Source: Lachnospiraceae bacterium
GTDB lineage: Bacteria > Bacillota > Clostridia > Lachnospirales > Lachnospiraceae
Direction of reading: 5' to 3'
Assembly: GCA_016283275.1 (NCBI GenBank)
Contig: JAEEMP010000061.1
Span: forward strand, 1 to 64,000
DNA: 64,000 bases
Shown: piece after piece, positions 21,585 to 30,630 of the stretch
Layout: each line of letters begins with the position of its first letter
Position numbering within the stretch: position 1 is the first letter of the stretch
Translations under genes and position numbers: made by a program
Notes under the pieces: model-generated
Told to the model about the DNA's origin: nothing
What the model saw: only the letters and a program-made list of their open reading frames with translations
The model's database searches: none

Positions 21585-22955
21585 ATGAAAGATTCAACCA
21601 CAGGGGCCCGGGTAATTGACGAGAATACACCTCTTCTCGTAATTGCGGGGCCTATGTTTTTGGAATTACTGCTTAATATACTTATCAACAACATAGATAC
21701 GCTTATGTTGAGCCATTACTCGGAAAACTCCGTCGGAGCGGTCGGTAATGCGAATCAGGTAATGTTTCTTTTCATTATCATGTTCAACATTATCGCAACG
21801 GCCACTTCGGTAGTGGTTGCCCAGTATCTGGGAGCCGGAAGATATGAGGAAATGAATAAGATATATACTCTTTCCTTTATCTTTAATCTTGTATTCGGTC
21901 TTCTTTTGTGTTCGGGCCTTGTGTTCGGAAAAGGCCTTATAATGGATGCTTTAAACATCTCGGCCGAGATGCGCCCGGATGCTATGACTTACATAAATAT
22001 AGTGGGCGGCGGACTGTTTCTGCAGGCCTGCTATAACGTAATGCTCCAGATACTCCGCTGTAACGGATACCCGAAGGTCGGTATGTATATTTCCGTTGCG
22101 ATAAACCTTATAAACATAGTGGGCAACTACCTTTTCCTGTACGGACCGCTTAAGTTTTTAAATCTGGGAGTTGCGGGTGTTGCGATCGCTACGGTGACCG
22201 CAAGAGCGGTCGCACTTATTGCTTCGCTCGTATTCTTTTACAGTAAAAAGGTTGGTCGCATATCATTACGCTTTATCAATCCTTTTCCGGGAAAACTTTT
22301 GTTTCAGATGATAAAGATCGGTATTCCTTCCGCGGGTGAGAGCTTTTTCTACAGCCTTTACCAGATGCTTCTTTTGTCGTTTGTAAACCGTATGGGCAAC
22401 GATTCGGTAAATGCGCGTGTGTATTGCAATTCGCTTATTTCTTTTGCCATGGTGTTTTCAAATTCGAGCGCCATGGCGACCCAGATAATAACGGGGCACC
22501 TTGTCGGTGCGGGTAAAGAAGATGCGGCTTACAAGAGAGTTTTCAAGACTCTTAAGCTTACGCTTCCGATAACCGTGGGACTGGCAACAATTAACTGGCT
22601 TTTATCTCCGATAACGCTTAAACTGTTTACAGGCAACGAAGAGATCATCCGTCTCGGTTTTTACATCATGCTCGTGGATATCTTTATTGAGTTCGGAAGA
22701 TGTCTTAATATGACATTTGTAAGCAGCCTTAAAGCGGCGGGCGATTATGTATATCCCCTGATCGTCGGTATGATATGCATGTGGGGGCTTGGTGCCACGG
22801 TAGGTTACGGACTCGGTATCGCGGCAGGGATCGGCGTTGCCGGTATATTTATGGGTACCGCCACCGATGAGTGCATAAGAGGCTTTATCGTCATGAGCCA
22901 CTGGCGGCGCAAAAAGTGGGTCGGCAAGGCCGTTGTAAAAAAGAAAATCGATTAG
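21585..22955 (+). CDS. MATE-family efflux transporter 1
   Basis: It is an integral membrane antiporter that probably exports cationic drugs or metabolites using an ion gradient. The 456-residue protein has about 12 hydrophobic helices arranged in two similar halves, each opening with a MATE-like segment (PLLVIAGPMFLELLLN; GIPSAGESFFYSLYQ). TTGGAG precedes the ATG. A 123-base gap separates it from the CapA-like gene; I see no terminator there. A second MATE gene follows 19 bases later and is probably cotranscribed. The substrate cannot be read from the sequence. Confidence 0.9.
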   Translation: MKDSTTGARVIDENTPLLVIAGPMFLELLLNILINNIDTLMLSHYSENSVGAVGNANQVMFLFIIMFNIIATATSVVVAQYLGAGRYEEMNKIYTLSFIFNLVFGLLLCSGLVFGKGLIMDALNISAEMRPDAMTYINIVGGGLFLQACYNVMLQILRCNGYPKVGMYISVAINLINIVGNYLFLYGPLKFLNLGVAGVAIATVTARAVALIASLVFFYSKKVGRISLRFINPFPGKLLFQMIKIGIPSAGESFFYSLYQMLLLSFVNRMGNDSVNARVYCNSLISFAMVFSNSSAMATQIITGHLVGAGKEDAAYKRVFKTLKLTLPITVGLATINWLLSPITLKLFTGNEEIIRLGFYIMLVDIFIEFGRCLNMTFVSSLKAAGDYVYPLIVGMICMWGLGATVGYGLGIAAGIGVAGIFMGTATDECIRGFIVMSHWRRKKWVGKAVVKKKID

Positions 22956-22974
22956 TTTAGGAAGATAGATTTAA

Positions 22975-24318
22975 ATGACTGAAGGTTCCATTTCCAAGAA
23001 AATGATCATGTTTGCCCTTCCGGTATTTTTGGGGCAGCTTCTGCAGCAACTGTACAATGTTGTGGATTCGGTGGTAGTAGGCAATTTTCTGGGAAAAGAA
23101 GCCCTCGCGGCTGTCAGTTCAACGGGCAGCCTTATTTTTTTGCTGGTAGGATTTATAAACGGTCTGTTTACGGGTGCCGGCGTAATAGTCGGAAACCGTT
23201 TCGGGGCAAAGGACTATAAAGCCGTACACACGGCTGTCCATACAGCGATCGCTTTCGGCGTCGTCATGGGCCTTACCCTTATGGCGATCGGAGTATTCGC
23301 TTCTCCCGCCATCTTAAAGATGATGGGTACACCCGATGATGTAATAGACAATTCTGTTCTTTATTTAAGGATCATCTTTTTGGGCGGGCTGGGAAATGTC
23401 TTATACAATACATGCTGCGGTATCTTTCAGGCTATGGGAGACAGCAGGCATCCGCTCTATTATCTTGTTACGAGTTCGGTGATCAATATGATCCTGGACC
23501 TTTTGTTTGTAATAGTGTTCGGAATGGGTATAGGCGGTGCGGCTCTGGCTACGATAATAGCGCAGTATATAAGCGCAGCGCTCGCATTTACGAAGCTTAC
23601 AAGGACCGACGGTCCGCACAGGCTTGCGGTAAAAGACATAAAGATCGATGCAGACACTTTAAAACAGGAACTTAAGATAGGCTTTCCCACGGGTATACAG
23701 AATTCGGTGATCGCAATTGCCAATGTGATAGTACAGTCCAATATCAACGCATTCGGCTCGGTGGCCATGGCGGGTTCGGGAAGTTATTTTAAACTTGAGG
23801 GTTTTGCGTTCCTTCCCATAAACAGTTTCTGTGTGGCTCTTACCACATTTACCAGCCAGAATCTCGGTGCGGGCAATTTCGAAAGAGCGAAAAAGGGAGC
23901 ACGCTTCGGCATTACTGCGGGAGTATGCTGTGCAGAACTTATCGCTGTTTGTCTTTTCGTGTTTGCACGTCCTTCTCTTTCGATCTTCGGACAGGACAAT
24001 GACGTTTTATCATACGGTACACTTCAGATCCGTACCGAAGCGTTGTTTTACTGTTTACTTGCATACTCGCATTGCATGGCGTCGGTCTTAAGAGGCGCAA
24101 AGCGCTCGATCGTGCCTATGTTTGTAATGCTCGGCTGCTGGTGCCTTTTCAGGATCACATATATTACGGTAGCGATAAAAATCTTCCCGATGATAAGGAC
24201 GATCTACTGGGCTTATCCCATCACCTGGTCTTTAAGCAGCATAATCTTTACGATCTATTATTTTAAGGTAAAAATGTTTGATCCGAATGCTTACGAAAAT
24301 CTTAAGAAAACCGTATGA
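22975..24318 (+). CDS. MATE-family efflux transporter 2
   Basis: It is a second 12-helix MATE transporter of 447 residues, starting MTEGSISKKMIMFALPVFLGQLLQQLYNVVD-like, typical of the NorM/DinF-related clostridial group. It is clearly divergent from the MATE protein just upstream and so is not a recent tandem copy. TAGGAAG lies upstream of the ATG. Two adjacent, different MATE genes could act on different substrates or as a heteromeric pair; the sequence does not decide this. Confidence 0.9.
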   Translation: MTEGSISKKMIMFALPVFLGQLLQQLYNVVDSVVVGNFLGKEALAAVSSTGSLIFLLVGFINGLFTGAGVIVGNRFGAKDYKAVHTAVHTAIAFGVVMGLTLMAIGVFASPAILKMMGTPDDVIDNSVLYLRIIFLGGLGNVLYNTCCGIFQAMGDSRHPLYYLVTSSVINMILDLLFVIVFGMGIGGAALATIIAQYISAALAFTKLTRTDGPHRLAVKDIKIDADTLKQELKIGFPTGIQNSVIAIANVIVQSNINAFGSVAMAGSGSYFKLEGFAFLPINSFCVALTTFTSQNLGAGNFERAKKGARFGITAGVCCAELIAVCLFVFARPSLSIFGQDNDVLSYGTLQIRTEALFYCLLAYSHCMASVLRGAKRSIVPMFVMLGCWCLFRITYITVAIKIFPMIRTIYWAYPITWSLSSIIFTIYYFKVKMFDPNAYENLKKTV

Positions 24319-24402
24319 TTTTTACACCCTATTGAGAAACGAAGCATTTTCTGCTAATGTTTTGTTATGTTTTTTACAGACATATCTTAGGGAGATTTAT
24401 TA

Positions 24403-26271
24403 ATGAAAAAAAGGATTTTAGCTGTTTTGACAGTTATTTTGACAATACTTGGTATGACAGCCTGCAGTACGGGTGTAAGCCTTCCTTCGATAAGCAAAGA
24501 AGACGTTCCGGATATGCCCGAGGTATCCGTTTCGGTTTCTCCGGCTTCGGAATCAGCTGAGGTTGAGCACGAGATCGAGCCCGAACCTGCGGACGACAAC
24601 TCTTTTGCTTTGATAGCAAAATCATATCGCAAAGTCACATATTTGGATAATGACGGAAAAGCTGCCGTAACATATGATTTTTCCGATAAAGACGGTGAGA
24701 TCGCCGAGGTTATCGACGATAATGTGATATTTATCGAAGGCAGATTTGACGGGGATATTTATGAGTATCACGCAACCGCATATAACGTAGTCACCAAGGA
24801 AAGCAAAGAAATCTGGAAGTCTGAGGATTATATAAAAACGGACAGTTACGACGGTGTTCTTTATCTTTGCTCGTACAGCTACAATGATAACCACTATACC
24901 GAAGCGGCATTTGATGCACAGTCATTTAAAGAGATCGATAATTCAAAGAATCAGAAATTATATGATGCCTTAGACGGTTATACTCTTATGAATTCGGAGC
25001 CCGTATCCGGCAATTATTATAATTATACCTGCGTACAGAGAATATTCGATAAGGTAGGCTTTGCTCTGGTGGCCGATGACACGATAGAACTTTCAACCGT
25101 GTACAAATTTGACGGAAAGAAAACGGAAGCGGTTTCGTTACCCGTACGCGCCGGAAGTATCGAAGCGTACGACAAGAATTTTGTGTACTATACGGATTAC
25201 GACACATCGGATCTTATTTCCTTTGATTATAAGGATAAGTACTGTGTCATGGACGAAAAGATCAACTCCGTAATGGCCTTTGAGGACGGCGTTTTATATT
25301 GGTCGGAAATGGATCCGGCGTGGTACGGTGCCGAGCTCGTAGCTTTGTATTCTTTTGACGAAAATACAGGGAAGACCGATCTTATCGCAACACCTCAAAA
25401 GCATGCGGGCATGACAAAATCGGTCATTCCCGGAGTGACCGGATTCACGGTAGCAGGCGACTGCGTTTATTACATTGCCGACGATTCGGTAAAGACCGAG
25501 TGGTACAGGATCGTTCCTGATGATACTTTTGCATATATAATCGAGCCCATAGGAGAAGTATTGCAAAACTATGATTTCCTTAGATACGGAAAGGTTAAAT
25601 ATGTTAACGACGTTTTCTATTGTCCTTATTGCAACGAAGCTGTCGGCAAGGGTTATATAGAGTATTTCGAGTTAAACGACAATGTTTCGCCAAATGCCGC
25701 AAAGATAAACGAAACACTCGCCGACGCCGCAAAGAATACTCTTGAATCATTTATCGAGCATGAAAGATTAACGATAGGCGATGAGAGTCTGTGCAAAGAT
25801 TATCATGGCGAATATTATTCGGTAACCTATCAGAACTACAATGTTAACGATGTATATACTGTCGGAGAGAACTATATCTCCATTGATATGGACGGATACT
25901 GGTACGGCGGCGGCGCTCACGACCTTCCGATATATTCCTTCAATCTTTTCGATCTTACAACAGGCGAGCAAGTCGGCATAAGAGATCTTTTCAAAGGCTC
26001 CGAAGAGGATCTTAAGAAGGCGGTTGCCGAAAATACAAAAAAACTGGCTGAAGAGCAGATCGAAGATTACGGATATTCCGTATTCTTTGCTGCCGATGCG
26101 GAAGGTGTATATAAGGATGCTTACGAATATATTACCTTTGATAACTTCGAAGCAATGTACGGCACTGACAGCCTTACCTGCGTGATCCCGCCATACGCTC
26201 TTGCTCCTTACGCAGCGGGCATCATCGAGGTTAAGATCCCGTATTCCGAACTCGGAATTAAACTTGATTGA
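24403..26271 (+). CDS. Large lipoprotein with a C-terminal DUF3298-like domain
   Basis: This 622-residue protein has a lipobox signal peptide (ILGMTACS, Cys about residue 21), so it should be anchored outside the membrane. An acidic, Ser/Pro/Glu-rich linker (about 25-65) is followed by a repetitive beta-rich region (about 70-430) reminiscent of a WD/beta-propeller display of values. The last 190 residues contain WYGGGAHDLPIYSFNLFDL and DLFKGSEEDLKK, which are typical of the DUF3298/RsiV-like extracytoplasmic domain. No partner sigma factor is adjacent. GGGAG precedes the ATG. The function is unknown. Confidence 0.7.
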   Translation: MKKRILAVLTVILTILGMTACSTGVSLPSISKEDVPDMPEVSVSVSPASESAEVEHEIEPEPADDNSFALIAKSYRKVTYLDNDGKAAVTYDFSDKDGEIAEVIDDNVIFIEGRFDGDIYEYHATAYNVVTKESKEIWKSEDYIKTDSYDGVLYLCSYSYNDNHYTEAAFDAQSFKEIDNSKNQKLYDALDGYTLMNSEPVSGNYYNYTCVQRIFDKVGFALVADDTIELSTVYKFDGKKTEAVSLPVRAGSIEAYDKNFVYYTDYDTSDLISFDYKDKYCVMDEKINSVMAFEDGVLYWSEMDPAWYGAELVALYSFDENTGKTDLIATPQKHAGMTKSVIPGVTGFTVAGDCVYYIADDSVKTEWYRIVPDDTFAYIIEPIGEVLQNYDFLRYGKVKYVNDVFYCPYCNEAVGKGYIEYFELNDNVSPNAAKINETLADAAKNTLESFIEHERLTIGDESLCKDYHGEYYSVTYQNYNVNDVYTVGENYISIDMDGYWYGGGAHDLPIYSFNLFDLTTGEQVGIRDLFKGSEEDLKKAVAENTKKLAEEQIEDYGYSVFFAADAEGVYKDAYEYITFDNFEAMYGTDSLTCVIPPYALAPYAAGIIEVKIPYSELGIKLD

Positions 26272-26340
26272 TACCGGATCGAAGCTTTAGCTGAACTTAT
26301 GGTGAATTTTTAGCGGAACTTAAGAAAATGAATTGATCAT

Positions 26341-26373
26341 AAAAGGCATCGGATGTTATCCGACGCCTTTTTT
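26341..26373 (+). terminator. Intrinsic terminator after the DUF3298-like lipoprotein
   Basis: GGCATCGGAT (26345-26354) pairs with ATCCGACGCC (26358-26367) with one mismatch, followed by seven T residues. Confidence 0.85.
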
Positions 26374-26441
26374 GTGTTGCCTTCATGAAAATCGATGACA
26401 AACCGCTTTCATTTTCCAAATAAAACGCGTAATATGGGTAA

Positions 26442-26455
26442 TGTAAGTGTTTACA
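26442..26455 (+). promoter_or_regulatory. LacI-type operator upstream of the uronate regulator
   Basis: TGTAAGTGTTTACA is a near-palindrome sharing its half-sites with the two operators before uxaC (27523 and 27579). It lies 30 bases before the regulator start, suggesting autorepression. Confidence 0.65.
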
Positions 26456-26485
26456 TTTTATGAAAAACCGGTTTGGAGATAAATA

Positions 26486-27520
26486 ATGGCTTCTTACAAT
26501 AAAAACGGACAGGTCAACATCTATGATATAGCCCGTATGGCGAATGTATCGATCGCAACTGTATCGAGAGTCGTAAACGGGTCCGATAAGGTCAGCGACA
26601 GCACCAGAAAAAAGGTGCTTGAGATAATTGAAAAGGTCAGTTTTACGCCTAATGTATTTGCAAGGGGACTGGGACTTAATACTATGCATACCGTTGGGAT
26701 AACAGTGCCCACGATATCCGATATGTATATGGCCAGAGCCGTATACTATCTTGAAAAGTTTCTTTCAAAGAACGGATACAACTGTATTCTGGGTTGCAGC
26801 GGTTTTGAACAGGACGGGAAAAAGGCCCAGGTCGATCTTCTTTTGGCGAAGCGTATAGATGCGCTCATACTTGTGGGATCTACATATGCCGGTTCAGGCG
26901 AAAATATTCACGATACGGACTATATAAGGGAAGCTGCAAAAAATGTGCCGGTATTTGTGATAAACGGCGATGTCACCGGAGAAAACGTGTATGCCTGCGT
27001 ATGTGACGATAAGACCGCAATGTATGAAGTTACAAGTGCTTTGATAAAAAGCGGCAGAGAGAAGATAATGTTTCTTTCCGATTCTCATTCCTACAGTGCA
27101 AATAAAAAGCTGGAAGGTTATGAAACTGCACTTAAAGAGGCTAAGATTCCCGTAAACGGTGAACTTAAGATGTATGTCCAAAATGAAATCCATTATGTAA
27201 GGGACATGCTTCTTCAATATAAAAATCTTTCCTTTGATGCCGTGGTGGCAACCGATGACGCTATAGCGGTCGGCGTTTTAAAATATGCGGCAGCAAAGGG
27301 CCTGTCGGTACCCGGTGACATTTCGGTTGCGGGATACAACAATTCAAGCATGGCAATAGCCAGCGAGCCCGAACTTACAAGTGTGGACAATCATGTCGAA
27401 CAGGTATGCTTCGATACGGTCGAGCGCTTGCTTAAAGTTATCCGCGATGAGGCAAAAGAAGTCGAACCGAGAATCATGGTACCCTGTCACATTGTCAAGC
27501 GAAATACAACCGATTTTTAG
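26486..27520 (+). CDS. LacI-family transcriptional regulator of the uxa operon
   Basis: It is a DNA-binding repressor with an N-terminal helix-turn-helix (VNIYDIARMANVSIATVSRVVNG, residues 9-31) and a periplasmic-binding-protein-like effector domain to residue 344. TTGGAG precedes the ATG. The gene lies 153 bases before uxaC, and matching TGTAA...TTACA operators sit before both genes, so it probably represses itself and the uronate operon and is released by a uronate pathway intermediate. The same operator shape is also used by CcpA, so a catabolite role cannot be excluded, but the sequence context favours a local regulator. Confidence 0.85.
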   Translation: MASYNKNGQVNIYDIARMANVSIATVSRVVNGSDKVSDSTRKKVLEIIEKVSFTPNVFARGLGLNTMHTVGITVPTISDMYMARAVYYLEKFLSKNGYNCILGCSGFEQDGKKAQVDLLLAKRIDALILVGSTYAGSGENIHDTDYIREAAKNVPVFVINGDVTGENVYACVCDDKTAMYEVTSALIKSGREKIMFLSDSHSYSANKKLEGYETALKEAKIPVNGELKMYVQNEIHYVRDMLLQYKNLSFDAVVATDDAIAVGVLKYAAAKGLSVPGDISVAGYNNSSMAIASEPELTSVDNHVEQVCFDTVERLLKVIRDEAKEVEPRIMVPCHIVKRNTTDF

Positions 27521-27522
27521 AA

Positions 27523-27536
27523 TGTAAACGTTTACA
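27523..27536 (+). promoter_or_regulatory. Operator O1 before uxaC
   Basis: TGTAAACGTTTACA is a perfect palindrome placed 8 bases upstream of the -35 box. It fits both LacI-family and cre consensus sites. Confidence 0.75.
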
Positions 27537-27544
27537 AAATCATA

Positions 27545-27573
27545 TTGACAATATCTGAAGAACGCTTTATAAC
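27545..27573 (+). promoter_or_regulatory. uxaC promoter
   Basis: A perfect TTGACA (27545-27550) is 17 bases from TATAAC (27568-27573). Operators lie on each side, 56 bases apart centre to centre, which allows repression by looping or direct blocking. Confidence 0.8.
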
Positions 27574-27578
27574 AATGA

Positions 27579-27592
27579 TGTAAGCGGTTACA
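27579..27592 (+). promoter_or_regulatory. Operator O2 at the uxaC transcription start
   Basis: TGTAAGCGGTTACA overlaps the expected transcription start and shares the half-sites of O1. Confidence 0.7.
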
Positions 27593-27673
27593 CAATATTT
27601 TCGGATTGCATGAGCCGACATTCATATAAACAGGCTTCTATACATATAAACCCGGATCACAAAGGAGTACACT

Positions 27674-29107
27674 ATGAAAACATTTATGGACAAGGATTTT
27701 ATGCTTTACAACGAGACGGCAAAGCATCTTTTTCACGACTATGCGGAGGCACTTCCGATAATCGATTATCACTGCCACCTGTCGCCGCAGGAGATATATG
27801 AGGACAGACGTTACAACAATATAGCCGAAGTGTGGCTCGGAGGAAAGAATCCCGAAGGCGGTTATTTCGGAGATCACTACAAATGGCGTCTGATGAGATC
27901 GAACGGCGTGCCCGAAGAAAAGGTTACGGGCGATGCGGATGCATACGATAAGTTTGTTGAGTTTGCGAAGACCCTTGAAATGTCTATAGGAAATCCCATG
28001 TATCACTGGTCGAACCTTGAGCTTAAAAAGTACTTCGGCATAGACAAGGCGCTTACCGAAGACAATGCAAAAGAAATCTGGGACAAGACATGCGATATGC
28101 TTAAAAACGATAAAGACCTTACCACAAGGGGGATCATAAGAAAGTCAAACGTTAAGTTCATCGGCACGACGGACGATCCGACAGACGATCTTAAGTGGCA
28201 TGAGCTTCTTGCAAAAGAAGATCTCGGATTTAAAGTATGCCCTTCTTTCAGACCCGATAAGGCGATCAATATAACCAAGCCCGGATTTAAGGAATATATC
28301 TTAAAGCTTGCAAAAAGTGTCGGAAAGGATACGCTTTCGTCTGCATCGGAAGTCTGTGATGCTCTTTCCGAAAGATTTGATCACTTTAAGGCACACGGCT
28401 GTAAGGCGACCGATCACGGTCTTGATTATGTAATGTTCAGACCCTGTTCTATGGAAGAAGCCGATAATGTGTTTAAAAAGGCCATGGAAGGAAAAGAGAT
28501 CACAAAAGAAGATGCCGAAAAATATCAGACAACGCTTCTTTTGCATCTTGCGCGCAAATATCATAAGGAAAATGTTGTTATGGAGATCCATTTCTCCTGT
28601 TCAAGAAATGTAAACGAACGCATGCTAAAACTCGAAGGCCCCGATACGGGCTATGATATGATCGCAAAGAGCAATTGCTACGATGAGCTTGCGGCGTTCT
28701 TTTCAGAACTTGATAAGACGGGAGAACTTCCCAAAACAATAGTTTTTTCTTTGGATCATAACGACTTTAACCAGATCACGACCTGTCTTGGCGCATTCCA
28801 GTCATCGGAGGTTCCCGGAAAGATGCAGCTTGGCGCCGCATGGTGGTTTTTGGATTCAAGAGACGGCATGGAAGAGCAGATGAAGTCTCTCGGAAACTTG
28901 GGAATCCTCGGCAATTTTGTGGGCATGCTCACCGATTCGAGATCTTTCCTTTCCTATACAAGACATGATTATTTCAGGCGTATAGCATGTAACCTCATCG
29001 GAAAGTGGGTCGAGGACGGCGAATATCCAAACAACGAAAAAGCACTTAAGAAAATTGTCGAAGGCATCTCGTACTGTAATGCGGCGAGATATTTCGGTAT
29101 AGAATAA
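27674..29107 (+). CDS. uxaC: Glucuronate isomerase
   Basis: It converts D-glucuronate to D-fructuronate and D-galacturonate to D-tagaturonate, the first step of the isomerase route. The 477-residue protein has the amidohydrolase-like start IDYHCHLSP with the metal-binding His-x-His near residue 33, and typical UxaC segments such as DHYKWRLMRSNGVPEEKVTGDA and CHL...ARYFG. AAAGGAG precedes the ATG. It opens the operon uxaC-uxaB-uxaA-lipoprotein. GH115 8 kb downstream would supply glucuronic acid from xylan. Confidence 0.95.
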   Translation: MKTFMDKDFMLYNETAKHLFHDYAEALPIIDYHCHLSPQEIYEDRRYNNIAEVWLGGKNPEGGYFGDHYKWRLMRSNGVPEEKVTGDADAYDKFVEFAKTLEMSIGNPMYHWSNLELKKYFGIDKALTEDNAKEIWDKTCDMLKNDKDLTTRGIIRKSNVKFIGTTDDPTDDLKWHELLAKEDLGFKVCPSFRPDKAINITKPGFKEYILKLAKSVGKDTLSSASEVCDALSERFDHFKAHGCKATDHGLDYVMFRPCSMEEADNVFKKAMEGKEITKEDAEKYQTTLLLHLARKYHKENVVMEIHFSCSRNVNERMLKLEGPDTGYDMIAKSNCYDELAAFFSELDKTGELPKTIVFSLDHNDFNQITTCLGAFQSSEVPGKMQLGAAWWFLDSRDGMEEQMKSLGNLGILGNFVGMLTDSRSFLSYTRHDYFRRIACNLIGKWVEDGEYPNNEKALKKIVEGISYCNAARYFGIE

Positions 29108-29126
29108 CAGATCATCGGAGGCAGTA

Positions 29127-30617
29127 ATGGCAGAAAAACTTAATTATGATGTACTTAAGAAATCGGGATATGAGGGGTATGTGTTAAAAGACGCGCCCGT
29201 AAAGGTTTTGCAGTTCGGTGAAGGAAACTTCTTAAGGGCGTTCGTGGATTACTTTTTCGATATGTCCAATGAAAAAGCCGGATTTAACGGAAAAGTAAAA
29301 CTTGTGCAGCCCATTCCGAACGGTCTTACGGATCTTATAAACGAACAGGAAGGACTTTATACCCTTTACTTAAGAGGCTCCGAAAACGGGGAGAAGGTCA
29401 ACAAAAAACGTGTGATCTCCGTAGTGGATTCCTGTGTAAACCCTTATAAAGACTGGGATGAAGTTATAAAGACAGCGGAAAGCGAGGATCTTTTGTTTGT
29501 GGCCAGCAACACGACAGAAGCCGGTATAGTATATGATCCCGATTCAAAATTCGATCAGGTGCCGCCTGTTTCTTTTCCCGCTAAACTCTGTGTTCTTTTG
29601 TACAAGAGATTCAAAGCGGGCAGGAGGGGACTCGTGATACTTTCCTGCGAGCTTATCGACAATAACGGCAAGGAACTTTTAAACGTTATAAACCGCCACA
29701 TCGATGAGTGGGGCTTGGGAGACGACTTTAAAAAGTGGGTCAACGAGGAAAATGTATTCTGTTCGACGCTTGTGGACAGGATCGTGCCCGGAAGGATCCG
29801 TGATGAAAAGGAAGCAGCGGCTTTAAACGAAGAAAACGGCTACGAAGACGGACTTTTGGATGTCGGCGAAGTATTCGGCGTCTGGTATATCGAGGGTCCC
29901 GAATGGCTTTCGGATAAACTTCCTTTTAAGAAAGCGGGCCTTAATGTGCACGTGGTTCCCGAAGTTGCTCCGTACAAAAAGCGTAAGGTAAGGATCTTAA
30001 ACGGGGCTCACACGGGTTTTGTGCTCGGCGCATATCTTGCGGGATTTGATATAGTGCGCGACTGTATGCACGACGACACGATCAGAAATTATATGAACAA
30101 GATGCTCTACGAAGAGGTCATCCCGATCCTTCCGCTTGATAAGGCCGACTGCGAAAACTTTGCCGCGGCCGTCACCGACAGGTTCAACAATCCCTTCGTG
30201 GATCATCTTTTAATGAGCATTTCTCTTAATTCGACATCCAAGTGGAAAGCAAGAAACATGCCATCATTTTTGGAATATATAGATAAGTTTGATAAGCTTC
30301 CCAAGGTTCTTACGATGAGTCTTGCGGCATACATTGCTTTTTATTCGTCAAAGATCGTAAGACGCGAAGAGGACGGCCTTATCTGCGTGCGCCCCAAGGG
30401 AAACGAATATAAGATACAGGACGATGCCTGGGTGCTTGATTTCTATTATGAAAGAAAAGACGCTGACGATGCATTGCTTGTAAAAGATGTGCTTTCAAAC
30501 GAAAAGATGTGGGATCGTGATTTAAATAAGATATCCGGTCTTTACGATGAGGTATTAAAAGACCTTACGCTTATAAGAGAGAAGGGTGCAAAAGAAGCAT
30601 ACAAAAGCGTTCTTTGA
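29127..30617 (+). CDS. uxaB: Tagaturonate reductase (altronate oxidoreductase)
   Basis: It reduces D-tagaturonate to D-altronate with NADH. The 496-residue protein is a long-chain mannitol dehydrogenase family member with the N-terminal VLQFGEGNFLRAFVDYF and the typical SNTTEAGIVYD and RKVRILNGAHTG segments; the conserved catalytic Lys and His lie in the later part. The start follows uxaC by 19 bases with GGAGG upstream. No uxuB (fructuronate reductase) or uxuA gene is in the window, so how fructuronate from glucuronate is handled is not shown here. Confidence 0.92.
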   Translation: MAEKLNYDVLKKSGYEGYVLKDAPVKVLQFGEGNFLRAFVDYFFDMSNEKAGFNGKVKLVQPIPNGLTDLINEQEGLYTLYLRGSENGEKVNKKRVISVVDSCVNPYKDWDEVIKTAESEDLLFVASNTTEAGIVYDPDSKFDQVPPVSFPAKLCVLLYKRFKAGRRGLVILSCELIDNNGKELLNVINRHIDEWGLGDDFKKWVNEENVFCSTLVDRIVPGRIRDEKEAAALNEENGYEDGLLDVGEVFGVWYIEGPEWLSDKLPFKKAGLNVHVVPEVAPYKKRKVRILNGAHTGFVLGAYLAGFDIVRDCMHDDTIRNYMNKMLYEEVIPILPLDKADCENFAAAVTDRFNNPFVDHLLMSISLNSTSKWKARNMPSFLEYIDKFDKLPKVLTMSLAAYIAFYSSKIVRREEDGLICVRPKGNEYKIQDDAWVLDFYYERKDADDALLVKDVLSNEKMWDRDLNKISGLYDEVLKDLTLIREKGAKEAYKSVL

Positions 30618-30630
30618 CCGGGGTAAAAAT